From: Raineyella sp. W15-4
GTDB taxonomy: Bacteria > Actinomycetota > Actinomycetes > Propionibacteriales > Propionibacteriaceae
Length of the DNA: 64,000 nt
NCBI RefSeq assembly: GCF_033170155.1
Contig: NZ_CP137079.1
Span: 1,736,001-1,800,000 of the forward strand
Direction of reading: 5' to 3'
The position numbers and the translations under genes are program-made. Shown one piece after another: positions 25,759 through 33,832 of the stretch; the first letter of the stretch is position 1, and every line of letters begins with the position of its first letter. Under the pieces are notes generated by a model that was given only the letters and a program-made list of their open reading frames with translations, was not told the origin of the DNA and searched no databases.

Positions 25759-26790
25759 TCACTTCCAGTCGATGCCGGCCACCTCGTGCCGGCGCTGGTA
25801 CTCCTCGACCTTGTCGAGATGGTGGTAGGCGTCGACGTAGCGGATCGTGCCGGAGGCGGAGCGCATCACGATCGAGTGGGTGCGGGCGCCGCCGTCGGGC
25901 AGGAAGCTCACGCCCTCGACCAGGTCACCGGGGGTGATGCCGGTGGCGACGAACAGCGTGTGGTCGCTGGTCACCAGGTCGCTGGTGTCGAGGACGCGAT
26001 CGAGGTCGTGGCCGGCGTCGAGCGTACGCTGCCGCTCCTCGTCGGAGGTGGGCCACAGCCGGGCCAGGATCCGGCCGCCCAGGGCCTTCATCGCACAGGC
26101 GGTGACGACGCCCTCCGGGCTGCCGCCGACGCCGGCCACCATGTCGAGGCGCGGCATGTCGGGGTGCGCCGCCATCACCGCGGCGGCGACGTCGCCGTCG
26201 GTGAACAGTCGGGTCGCCGCCCCTGCGTCGCGGATCTCGGCGATCAAGTCCTGGTGACGTTCCCGGTTGAGCACGCCGACGGTGATCTGTTCGACCCGCT
26301 TGCCCTTGGCCTTCGCGACCTTGCGGATGGTGTCGCCGATCGGGGCGTCGAGGTCGATCACGTCCGCAGCGTCCGCCCCCACGGCGAGCTTCTGCATGTA
26401 GAAGCACTCCTTGGGGTTGTACATGGACCCTCCCTCGGCGCCCGCGAGCAGAGCGATCGAGTTGCGCATGCCCCAGGCGAGCAGCCGGGTGCCGTCGACC
26501 GGATCCACCGCGATGTCCATCGCCGGCCCGTCCCCGTTGCCCACCTTCTCACCGTTCGCGAGCATCGGCGCCTCGTCCTTCTCGCCCTCGCCGATCACGA
26601 TGGTGCCGTCGATGCGGACGTGCGACAGCACCTCCCGCATGGCACCGACCGCGGCGCCGTCACCGGATTCCTTCTGCCCACGGCCGGCCCAGCGGGCGGC
26701 GGCCAGCGCAGCGGCCTCCGTGGCCCGCATCAGGTCGAGACCGAGATTGTGATTGGAGAGCATGAACTTCTGGGGTGCGACGTCCGACAC
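25759..26790 (-). CDS. glpX: Fructose-1,6-bisphosphatase class II (GlpX)
   Basis: A 343-residue class II fructose-1,6-bisphosphatase, the gluconeogenic enzyme that removes the 1-phosphate. The metal/substrate residues are visible in GEGEKDEAPML, DIAVDPVDGTRLL (the DPxDG motif), GGSPEGVVTACAMK and the C-terminal DAYHHLDKVEEY segment. GTG 26790 is chosen because it follows AGGAGG closely; an upstream ATG would add 49 residues of Pro/Arg-rich sequence absent from the family. GlpX is usually the only FBPase in actinobacteria. Confidence 0.95.
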   Translation of the reverse strand: MSDVAPQKFMLSNHNLGLDLMRATEAAALAAARWAGRGQKESGDGAAVGAMREVLSHVRIDGTIVIGEGEKDEAPMLANGEKVGNGDGPAMDIAVDPVDGTRLLAWGMRNSIALLAGAEGGSMYNPKECFYMQKLAVGADAADVIDLDAPIGDTIRKVAKAKGKRVEQITVGVLNRERHQDLIAEIRDAGAATRLFTDGDVAAAVMAAHPDMPRLDMVAGVGGSPEGVVTACAMKALGGRILARLWPTSDEERQRTLDAGHDLDRVLDTSDLVTSDHTLFVATGITPGDLVEGVSFLPDGGARTHSIVMRSASGTIRYVDAYHHLDKVEEYQRRHEVAGIDWK

Positions 26791-26947
26791 GGGGGTCCTC
26801 CTGGGCGGGGCGAGTGTGCTGGTCCGGCACCAGCTTTTCGTGTCCGGGAGCCGTCCGCCACCCGGTTGCGGAGAAGTGCTCCCCTGTGGAACGGCCGGGA
26901 CCGGTGGCGGGCGGAGGCCTTGCGTCCGGAGTCTCAAGGCTGGAGAC

Positions 26948-26953
26948 TAAAAT
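26948..26953 (+). promoter_or_regulatory. -10 element of satD (leaderless arrangement)
   Basis: TAAAAT is 7 bases before the ATG at 26961, and only one base before the alternative ATG at 26955. If this hexamer is used, the upstream ATG would lie before the transcript start, so 26961 is the likely start. Confidence 0.55.
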
Positions 26954-26960
26954 TATGGCA

Positions 26961-27719
26961 ATGAAGGATGTGGACTTCAGTCGGGTGTTCGTGGTGACGG
27001 CCGATCAACGCCGTAGTCGCCGCGGCCCGGACCGGGTCCCCGAGGCGCTCACCGCGGTCGGGACGGTGCCCGCCGGGGATGTCGTGCTGCCCTTCGAACG
27101 GACCGCGGGCGACGAGATCCAGGGGCTGCTGGGCACCGCTGCGGGGGTGGTCGCCGTGGTCCGGCGCCTGGTCCGGCTGCGGGACTGGCGGGTCGGGGTC
27201 GGGGTGGGCGGCGTCGAGTTGCCGCTGGCCGACTCCACCCGCGCCGCGCGAGGAACGGCCTATCTCGCGGCCCGGACGGCCGTGGAGGAGGCCCGCGGCC
27301 GGTCGGTGGGGATCGCCCTGCGGGACGGCCGCGGCCGGGCCGATGCCACCCCCGCACCGTATGGAGCGGTGTGGCGGGCCGAGTCGGCCCTGGTGCTGTG
27401 GGGTGCCCTGCTGGCCCGCCGGTCCGCCGAGGGGTGGGAGGTCGCCGACCTGCTCGACGCGGGCCTCTCCAACAATGCGGCGGCCGACGCCCTGGGGATC
27501 AGTGCGTCGGCCGCCAGCCAGCGGGCGATCCGCGCGGCGTACGCCGAGGACCGGCGGGGTGTGGGACTGGCGATCGCACTGCTGGAGGATGCCGCGGCCC
27601 GTCCGACGGGTGTCGGTGCCCCGTCTGAAGATGCCAACGTCGTACCGGAGGATGTCGGTGCCGTACGGGAGACTGGCATCACCCCATCGGAGGATGACGT
27701 CGAGGAGGTCACCCGGTGA
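26961..27719 (+). CDS. SatD family protein
   Basis: A 252-residue SatD-type protein. Family features are RVFVVTADQRRSRRGPDRVP at the N-terminus, FERTAGDEIQGLL near residue 50, WRVGVGVGGVELPL and ARGTAYLAARTAVEEA, with a C-terminal helix-turn-helix-like region (LSNNAAADALGISASAASQRA near residues 170-190). SatD was named from a streptococcal acid-tolerance locus; the biochemical role is unknown. The start at 26961 is set by the -10 element; 26955 would add two residues. The stop overlaps the start of a short membrane ORF (GTGA), so the two may be coupled. Confidence 0.8.
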   Translation: MKDVDFSRVFVVTADQRRSRRGPDRVPEALTAVGTVPAGDVVLPFERTAGDEIQGLLGTAAGVVAVVRRLVRLRDWRVGVGVGGVELPLADSTRAARGTAYLAARTAVEEARGRSVGIALRDGRGRADATPAPYGAVWRAESALVLWGALLARRSAEGWEVADLLDAGLSNNAAADALGISASAASQRAIRAAYAEDRRGVGLAIALLEDAAARPTGVGAPSEDANVVPEDVGAVRETGITPSEDDVEEVTR

Positions 27720-27937
27720 TCCCGATCGTCCACACACTGGTCGAGGCGGCCGTCATGCTGGCCGGTGCGCTGCTCGCCGTCGGCCTCGGCGGCCCGATCC
27801 TCGAAGGGCGCCGCTGCCTCTGGCTCCGGAGCGCTCTTATCATCCGGCAGGGTCACTCCGGCCGACGCCCCCGGGCCGACCGGTCCGCCGCTCCGGGACC
27901 GTCGGTTGCTAGGGTCGGTGTATGCGCTTGGGCATAG
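27716..27937 (+). CDS. Short membrane-protein ORF coupled to satD, possibly truncated
   Basis: GTG 27716 overlaps the satD stop (GTGA). The first 30 residues are a good membrane helix (VHTLVEAAVMLAGALLAVGLGG), but from about residue 31 the sequence turns into Arg-rich, non-hydrophobic sequence that runs through the promoter of the next gene to 27937. satD genes are often followed by a small multi-helix membrane protein, so this looks like the surviving N-terminus of such a partner. It may also be a genuine short peptide. Confidence 0.35.
   Translation: MIPIVHTLVEAAVMLAGALLAVGLGGPILEGRRCLWLRSALIIRQGHSGRRPRADRSAAPGPSVARVGVCAWA
27910..27915 (+). promoter_or_regulatory. -10 element of the Hsp70-like gene (leaderless arrangement)
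   Basis: TAGGGT lies exactly 6 bases before the ATG at 27922. Confidence 0.5.
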
Positions 27938-29448
27938 ATTTCGGCACCACTCGCACCACTGTCGCGAGTGTCGATCGTGGCAACTATCCGGTGGTGAGCT
28001 TCCTCGATTCCACCGGGGACTCACATGAGTTCTTCCCGTCCGTCGTCGCCCTCGTCGGCGACCAGTTCCGCTACGGTTTCGAGGCGCTGGCCGCCTCGGA
28101 GCAGGGCGCACCGCTCCTCCGTTCGTTCAAGCGCGCTCTTGGGGCGGGTGACGTCAACGCCGATTCGACCGTCCTGATCGGGGATCGTGAGGTCCCGCTG
28201 CTCGACCTGCTGACCGGCTTCCTGGTCGCCGTCCGCGATGCCCTGGCGACGAGGTCGAGCATCAGCGACGCGTACGATCCGTCGACCGCGGAGGCCACCG
28301 TGGTCGCCGTCCCGGCCCACGCGCACGGCGCCCAGCGCTTCCTCACCCTGGAGGCGTTCCGGCGCGCCGGGTTCCGGGTGACCGCGATGATCAACGAGCC
28401 GTCCGCCGCCGGCTTCGAATACACCCATCGGCAGGGACGCACCCTCAACTCCAAGCGGACCCGGGTGATCGTCTACGACCTCGGCGGTGGCACCTTCGAC
28501 GCCTCGCTGGTCAACGTGGACGGGGTCGACCACGAGATCATCGGTTCCCTGGGCCTGAACATGCTCGGTGGGGACGACTTCGACGCCGTGCTGGCCGACT
28601 GCGCCCTGGCCGAGGCGGGTCTGCGGCTGGACGATCTCGACCTGCCCAGCTACGTCCGTCTCCTCGACGACTGCCGCGACGCGAAGGAGCACCTGTCCCC
28701 TCAGTCGCGCCGCATTCCGGTGGAGGTGGACGCCCGGCCGGTCACCGTGCAGGTCGACGACTACTACACCCGCGCCGCCCCGCTGGTGGAGGCCTCGGTC
28801 ACCGCGATGGCCCCGCTGGTCGAGGACCTCGAGAGTGATGCCCCGCTGGCCGCCGACATCGCCGGCATCTACCTGGTCGGTGGGGCCTCCGGCCTGCCGC
28901 TGGTGCCGCGGCTGCTGAAGGACAAGTTCGGCCGGCGGGTGCACCGCTCCCCCTACCCGGCGGCGTCCACCGCGATCGGTCTGGCCATCGCCGCCGACGA
29001 CGAGGCCGGCTACTCCCTCGCCGACCGGCTGTCCCGTTGGTTCGGTGTGTTCCGTGAGGGCGACGCCGGGTCGACCGTCAGCTTCGACCCGATCCTCGGT
29101 CGCGACCAGCCCCTCCCCGATCACGGCGACCTGGTGATCACCCGGCAGTACCGCGCCGCCCACAACGTCGGCTGGTACCGCTTCGTGGAGTACACCGAGG
29201 TCGACCCGTCCGGCGAACCGCGCGGTGACATCGCCCCGTTCGCGCAGATCGTCTTCCCGTTCGACTCCGCCCTGCAGGCCGAGGGCGTCGACGTGGAATC
29301 CGTCCCGGTGACCCGCGAGCAGGGCCCGCTGGTCGAGGAGCGCTACGCCATCGACGAGAACGGCATCGTCCGGGTCCGGATCACCGACCTGACCACCGGC
29401 TACACCCGCACCCACGCCCTGAGCCGGCCCACGGCCGAGGCCGCCTGA
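27922..29448 (+). CDS. Hsp70-family ATPase (DnaK-like, short C-terminus)
   Basis: A 508-residue actin-fold ATPase related to DnaK. Phosphate-binding motifs are intact: GIDFGTTRTTVA (residues 4-15), VIVYDLGGGTFDASLV (about 183-198) and the adenosine motif IYLVGGASGLPLVPRLL (about 314-330). The nucleotide domain ends near residue 365; the remaining about 140 residues form a short beta-rich domain that is not a standard DnaK substrate-binding domain with lid. There is no GrpE or DnaJ gene nearby. It is probably a specialised Hsp70 homologue rather than the housekeeping chaperone; clients are unknown. Confidence 0.88.
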   Translation: MRLGIDFGTTRTTVASVDRGNYPVVSFLDSTGDSHEFFPSVVALVGDQFRYGFEALAASEQGAPLLRSFKRALGAGDVNADSTVLIGDREVPLLDLLTGFLVAVRDALATRSSISDAYDPSTAEATVVAVPAHAHGAQRFLTLEAFRRAGFRVTAMINEPSAAGFEYTHRQGRTLNSKRTRVIVYDLGGGTFDASLVNVDGVDHEIIGSLGLNMLGGDDFDAVLADCALAEAGLRLDDLDLPSYVRLLDDCRDAKEHLSPQSRRIPVEVDARPVTVQVDDYYTRAAPLVEASVTAMAPLVEDLESDAPLAADIAGIYLVGGASGLPLVPRLLKDKFGRRVHRSPYPAASTAIGLAIAADDEAGYSLADRLSRWFGVFREGDAGSTVSFDPILGRDQPLPDHGDLVITRQYRAAHNVGWYRFVEYTEVDPSGEPRGDIAPFAQIVFPFDSALQAEGVDVESVPVTREQGPLVEERYAIDENGIVRVRITDLTTGYTRTHALSRPTAEAA

Positions 29449-29465
29449 CGGTTCGGGGTCGTGAC

Positions 29466-29497
29466 GACGGCCGGTGCCGGGTCAGGCGCCGGCCGTC
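29466..29497. terminator. Bidirectional hairpin between the Hsp70-like and Rieske genes
   Basis: A 12-base-pair stem (GACGGCCGGTGC against GCGCCGGCCGTC, one G-T wobble) with an 8-base loop, placed between the two convergent genes and running into the last codons of the Rieske gene. It has no T-run, as usual for high-GC actinomycetes. Confidence 0.6.
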
Positions 29498-29952
29498 GCG
29501 GACGCCGAGGCCGAGGCCTCCGGACTCGCCGATCCACCGCCCAGCGGGGTGGGCTCCACCGTCAGCCGGTTGCCGGTCACCTCGACCGGGTACTGGGTGA
29601 GCGAGCGGACCGCCGGGCCGTGGGTCGGGTGTCCGTCGGTGATCGAGTAACGGCTGCCGTGGCAGTCGCACTGGATCTCGCTGTCCTTGACCCTGGCCAC
29701 CTGACAGCCGGCGTGGGCGCAGATGTTGGTGAAGGCATGGAACTGCCCAGCGGTGGGCTGGGTGATCACGTACTTGCCCTTGGTGAGGACGATGCCGCCG
29801 CCCACCGGGATCTCACTGGTGGGGATGCTGCCCTGGCCGGTCTGCTGGCCGGGGTTGGTACAGCTACTGAGGAACGACGAACCGGCGACCGCTGCGGCGG
29901 CCAGGCCGGTGACGCTGAGGACGCTACGACGGGTGAAGGTGGACAAGGCCAT
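29482..29952 (-). CDS. Rieske [2Fe-2S] protein, exported
   Basis: A 156-residue secreted Rieske protein. The N-terminus TFTRRSVLSVTGLAAAAVAG is a twin-arginine signal, and FLSSC at residues 27-31 is a possible lipobox (Cys31), so it is exported folded and perhaps lipid-anchored. The cluster ligands are all present: Cys78 and His80 with disulfide Cys83 (CAHAGC), and Cys95 and His98 with Cys97 (CDCHGS). The Ala/Ser-rich C-terminal tail is unstructured. Its redox partner is not visible; it is not next to a cytochrome bc complex. Confidence 0.9.
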   Translation of the reverse strand: MALSTFTRRSVLSVTGLAAAAVAGSSFLSSCTNPGQQTGQGSIPTSEIPVGGGIVLTKGKYVITQPTAGQFHAFTNICAHAGCQVARVKDSEIQCDCHGSRYSITDGHPTHGPAVRSLTQYPVEVTGNRLTVEPTPLGGGSASPEASASASATAGA

Positions 29953-30047
29953 GGCGAGCTCCTGGAACGGTCAGAAACTCCGGGGCTTCGATCCCCGGTC
30001 TCGGGCGACAACCCCTGATCCATGCTAGGACAGGCGAGAATGAGCGG

Positions 30048-30671
30048 GTGAGAACTCACAGCATCATCTGGGACATGGGTGGAACCCTGATCGACACCTA
30101 CCCGTCGGTGGACCGTACGCTGGCCGCCGTCGTCGCCGCCCGCGGGCACGCCATGGACGAGGCCGTGGTCGCCCGGATGACCCGCCGCGCCATCGCGTCG
30201 GCGATCGACGAGCTGTCCGCCAGGTTCGCCGTCCCCCACGAGGAGTTCGACGTGGCGTACGCGGACCTGAAGCGGTCCTGGGCCGTTACTCCCCCACCGG
30301 TGATGGCCGGGGCACGGGAGGTGATCGCGCACGTACGCCGGATCGGCGGGCTCAACATCGTCGTCACCAATCGCGACCGGATCAGCGCCACCGCTCTGCT
30401 CACGGCGACCGGGCTGGAGATGGACGATCTGATCTGCCCCGGCGACGGATTCCCCCGCAAACCCGACCCGGCGATGTACCGGGCGGTGCTCGAGCGCCAT
30501 CACCTCGACCCGGCGGATTGCCTGGCGGTCGGCGACCGGGCGATCGACGCGGTCGCCTCGGAACAGGTCGGGATCCGCTGCGTCATCCTGGAGACCCCGG
30601 GGATCCCGGTGATCGGCGACGGGGAACGGATCACCGACCTGCGCCGGCTGATCGACCGGATCGCCGGCTGA
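30048..30671 (+). CDS. HAD-superfamily hydrolase
   Basis: A 207-residue HAD hydrolase of the phosphoglycolate-phosphatase-like branch. The nucleophile Asp9 lies in IWDMGGTLIDTYPS; motif II is VVTNRD near residue 110, motif III the Lys of RKPDPAMY near 146, and motif IV VGDRAIDAVA near 165. The residue two after the nucleophile is Gly rather than the usual acid/base Asp (DMGG instead of DxDG), a known variant in one lineage of the family but relevant to activity. The start is GTG 30048, with GAGAAT six bases upstream. Its stop directly abuts tpx. Confidence 0.85.
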   Translation: MRTHSIIWDMGGTLIDTYPSVDRTLAAVVAARGHAMDEAVVARMTRRAIASAIDELSARFAVPHEEFDVAYADLKRSWAVTPPPVMAGAREVIAHVRRIGGLNIVVTNRDRISATALLTATGLEMDDLICPGDGFPRKPDPAMYRAVLERHHLDPADCLAVGDRAIDAVASEQVGIRCVILETPGIPVIGDGERITDLRRLIDRIAG

Positions 30672-31169
30672 TCAGGCCAGGGTGGCGAGGGCGGCGTCGT
30701 AGTCCGGCTCGGTGGTGATCTCGGGAACGAGCTGGGAATGCAGCACGGTGCCGTCGGCGTCGAGGACGACGACCGAGCGGGCCAGCAGCCCCCGCATCCC
30801 GCTGTCGGCGAGCGTGACGCCGTAGGCGGTGCCGAAGTCGGTGCGGAAGGACGAGCCGGTCACCACGTTGTCGAGTCCCTCGGCGCCGCAGAACCGGGAT
30901 GCGGCGAACGGCAGGTCGGCCGATGCACAGATCACCACGGTGTTGTCGAGGCCGGAGGCCAGCGCGTTGAACTTTCGTACCGAGGTGGCGCAGACCCGGG
31001 TGTCGATGCTCGGGAAGATGTTGAGGATCACCCGCTTGCCGGCGTAGTCCTCGGACGACAGGTCGGACAGGTCGGCCCCGGTGAGGGTGGCGACCGGCGC
31101 CTTGGTCCCGACGACGGGGAGCTCCCCCACGGTGTGGACAGGGGTTCCCTTGAGTGCAGTGGTTGCCAT
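30672..31169 (-). CDS. tpx: Thiol peroxidase (Tpx, 2-Cys peroxiredoxin)
   Basis: A 165-residue periplasmic-type/cytoplasmic Tpx that reduces peroxides with thioredoxin. The peroxidatic Cys60 is in [15 protein letters not shown] and the resolving Cys94 in SRFCGAEG, the spacing typical of atypical 2-Cys Tpx. The start ATG 31169 gives the standard Tpx N-terminus ([17 protein letters not shown]). It is convergent with the HAD gene, with stops adjacent. An oxidative-stress role is well established for the family. Confidence 0.95.
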   Translation of the reverse strand: MATTALKGTPVHTVGELPVVGTKAPVATLTGADLSDLSSEDYAGKRVILNIFPSIDTRVCATSVRKFNALASGLDNTVVICASADLPFAASRFCGAEGLDNVVTGSSFRTDFGTAYGVTLADSGMRGLLARSVVVLDADGTVLHSQLVPEITTEPDYDAALATLA

Positions 31170-31249
31170 GTGCTCTGGCCTATCACGGGTGGGGCGGGGC
31201 ACGCCAGAGTCCCGTGCCGCCTCACCGGCCCGAGGATCGGCACCGAGGG

Positions 31250-31777
31250 TCAGGTCGTCGGGGGCGTCGTCCCGGCGGGCCCGGGGTCGAGATCCGCCAG
31301 TGCCATCCCCCACTCGTGGGCGCGCTGCAGTTCGCCGTCGGCCAGACCGGTGGTGCGCGGATCCACCTGGAAGGACTGCCCGGTCTTGGCCCCGTGGAAA
31401 CCGTTCGATTTCAACGCTCGGGCGGCGTCCCGCGCCGCGCTGGGGAGGAACGCGCCGGTCGTCCGGGTGTCGAAGGTCCGCACCAGCAGCGCCCGGCGCG
31501 GCGTGACCAGGTCGATCCATTCGTGGATCCCGATCGTCGGGGCGGTCGGCGCTCCCTCGGCGACGGCTTTCGCCCGGGTCTCGGCGGTGGTCATGGCCAT
31601 GTTGTGGGTCGGGGAACCGACGAGCAGCAGGGTGACGTCGTCGGGGATCTCCCGCGGGGCTCTCTCGACCGGGTACAGCTCGACCTGGTGGCCCCGCCTG
31701 GCGAGCCCGGCTCCGATGGCCTCGGCGACGTGCCTGGTGTTGCCGAAACTCGACTCGCACACGATCAGTACGCCCAC
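31250..31777 (-). CDS. Flavodoxin-like protein
   Basis: A 175-residue flavodoxin-fold protein. The FMN phosphate loop is [14 protein letters not shown] at about residues 8-21 (S/T-x-G-N-T), and the isoalloxazine-contact region is [13 protein letters not shown] near residue 50-62. The C-terminus is extended compared with simple flavodoxins. Two GTG codons in tandem (31780 and 31777) follow AGGAGG; 31777 has the better spacing. The flavodoxin may serve redox enzymes such as the downstream-lying biosynthetic dehydratase's iron-sulfur chemistry, but this is speculative. Confidence 0.85.
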   Translation of the reverse strand: MGVLIVCESSFGNTRHVAEAIGAGLARRGHQVELYPVERAPREIPDDVTLLLVGSPTHNMAMTTAETRAKAVAEGAPTAPTIGIHEWIDLVTPRRALLVRTFDTRTTGAFLPSAARDAARALKSNGFHGAKTGQSFQVDPRTTGLADGELQRAHEWGMALADLDPGPAGTTPPTT

Positions 31778-31890
31778 CACTGCCCTCCTCGGCCGGTCCA
31801 CAGGATGATTGTCCAGTATCGCCGAAACCGCCCGGTCGTGACAGCCGCGACGCGCACCGGCCGCCGGAGGCCACCGATCGACGTCGAAGA

Positions 31891-33735
31891 TCAGTCCAGT
31901 GGCCGGCGGGCAGCGCCCTTGTCGGCGGACTGCGCGAGCATGCCGAAGATCTTCAGCGCCTGGGAGACCTCGCGGCGCCGGTTCACCGGCGTCCACCCGG
32001 CCTCGTCGCGGGTGGCGCGGCGCGCGGCCAGCTCCTGGTCGGAGAGACGGACGTTGATCGTACGGTCCGGGATGGAGATCTCGATGATGTCGCCGTCCTC
32101 GATCAGCCCGATCGCTCCGCCCGAGGCCGCCTCCGGGGAGACGTGACCGATCGACAGGCCGGACGAGCCGCCGGAGAACCGCCCGTCGGTGATCAGGGCA
32201 CACTTCGGGCCGAGCCCGATCCCCTTCAGGTAGGAGGTCGGGTAGAGCATCTCCTGCATGCCCGGGCCGCCCTTCGGGCCCTCGTAGCGGACCACCACCA
32301 CGTCGCCGGCCTCGATCCGCCCGCCGAGGATCGCCTCGACGGCCTCCTCCTGGGACTCGGTGACCTTCGCCGGCCCGGAGAAGACCCACTGGTCCTCCGG
32401 CACCCCGGCGGTCTTCACCACGCAGCCGTCCTCGGCGATGTTGCCCTTGAGGATGGCCAGGCCACCATCGGTGGTGTACGCGTGCTCCACCGAGCGGATG
32501 CAGCCGCTCCGTGCATCGGTGTCCAGGCTCCGCCAGCGGTTGGTCGACGAGAACGGCACCGTGGTGCGGATGCCGCCCGGGGCGGCGTGGAACAGCTCGA
32601 CCGCTTCGTCGGTGGCCTTCCCGCCACGGATGTCCCAGGCGTCCAGCCAGGTCGCCAGATCCGGGCTGTGCACTGCGTGGACCGACTCGTCCAGCAGGCC
32701 GGCCCGCGCGAACTCGCCCATGATGGCGGGGATGCCGCCGGCGCGGTGAACGTCCTCCATGTAGTAGTGGTGGGTGTTCGGCGCCACCTTGCAGATGCAC
32801 GGAGTGTGCCGCGACAGCGCGTCGATGTCGTCCTGGTCGAAGTCCACCCCGGCCTGCTGGGCCGCGGCGAGCAGGTGCAGGATCGTGTTGGTCGACCCGC
32901 CCATGCCGATGTCGAGGGTCATCGCGTTGGCGAAGGCCTCCTTGGTGGCGATGTTGCGCGGCAGCACCGACTCGTCACCGTCCCGGTAGTAGCGGTTCGC
33001 CAGCTCGACCGCGAGCGCGCCGGCGCGCTCGAACAGTCCCTTGCGGGCGGCCGCGGTGGCCAGCGTCGACCCGTTGCCGGGCAGGGACAGGCCGATCACC
33101 TCGGTCAGGCAGTTCATCGAGTTCGCGGTGAACATGCCCGAACACGATCCACAGGTCGGGCAGGCCGACTCCTCGATCCGGACGATCTCGTCGTCGGTGA
33201 CCGCCGGGTCGACCGAGGAGATCATCGCGTCGATCAGGTCGAGGCGGGTCTGGGCGGTGCCGTCGTCGTGGATGACCGCCTTGCCGGCCTCCATCGGGCC
33301 GCCGGAGACGAACACCGTGGGGATATTGAGGCGCAGCGCGGCGATCAGCATGCCCGGGGTGATCTTGTCGCAGTTGGAGATGCAGACCAGCGCGTCCGCC
33401 TTGTGCGCGTTGACCATGTACTCGACGGAGTCGGCGATCAGCTCCCGGCTGGGCAGGCTGTAGAGCATCCCGTCGTGGCCCATGGCGATGCCGTCGTCGA
33501 CCGCGATGGTGTTGAACTCCCGCCCGACGCCGCCGGCCTCCTTGATGGCCTCGGCGACGAGACCGCCCATGTCCTTGAGATGGACGTGGCCAGGCACGAA
33601 CTGCGTGAACGAGTTGGCGATGGCGATGATCGGCTTGCCGAAATCGTCGTTGGTCAGGCCGGTGGCGCGCCAGAGCGCGCGGGCGCCCGCCATGTTGCGA
33701 CCGTGGGTCGTGGTGCGGGAACGCAGTTCGGGCAT
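31891..33735 (-). CDS. ilvD: Dihydroxy-acid dehydratase
   Basis: A 614-residue IlvD that converts dihydroxy-isovalerate/methylvalerate to the keto acids in branched-chain amino acid synthesis. Iron-sulfur ligands are visible: the [11 protein letters not shown] motif near residue 120 and [19 protein letters not shown] near 195, with [11 protein letters not shown] after it. ATG 33735 follows a GGAGGAACTC site; upstream extension would run into the glutamate dehydrogenase gene. The length matches E. coli-type IlvD. There are no other ilv genes in the window. Confidence 0.96.
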   Translation of the reverse strand: MPELRSRTTTHGRNMAGARALWRATGLTNDDFGKPIIAIANSFTQFVPGHVHLKDMGGLVAEAIKEAGGVGREFNTIAVDDGIAMGHDGMLYSLPSRELIADSVEYMVNAHKADALVCISNCDKITPGMLIAALRLNIPTVFVSGGPMEAGKAVIHDDGTAQTRLDLIDAMISSVDPAVTDDEIVRIEESACPTCGSCSGMFTANSMNCLTEVIGLSLPGNGSTLATAAARKGLFERAGALAVELANRYYRDGDESVLPRNIATKEAFANAMTLDIGMGGSTNTILHLLAAAQQAGVDFDQDDIDALSRHTPCICKVAPNTHHYYMEDVHRAGGIPAIMGEFARAGLLDESVHAVHSPDLATWLDAWDIRGGKATDEAVELFHAAPGGIRTTVPFSSTNRWRSLDTDARSGCIRSVEHAYTTDGGLAILKGNIAEDGCVVKTAGVPEDQWVFSGPAKVTESQEEAVEAILGGRIEAGDVVVVRYEGPKGGPGMQEMLYPTSYLKGIGLGPKCALITDGRFSGGSSGLSIGHVSPEAASGGAIGLIEDGDIIEISIPDRTINVRLSDQELAARRATRDEAGWTPVNRRREVSQALKIFGMLAQSADKGAARRPLD

Positions 33736-33832
33736 GAGTTCCTCCGTGAGAACCGTGGGGCCTCCCCAGCCTAGGCGCACGGGCCAGCCCCGGGTGACGT
33801 ACGCCACCAAATGACCGGTCGGGCGGCGTTCG

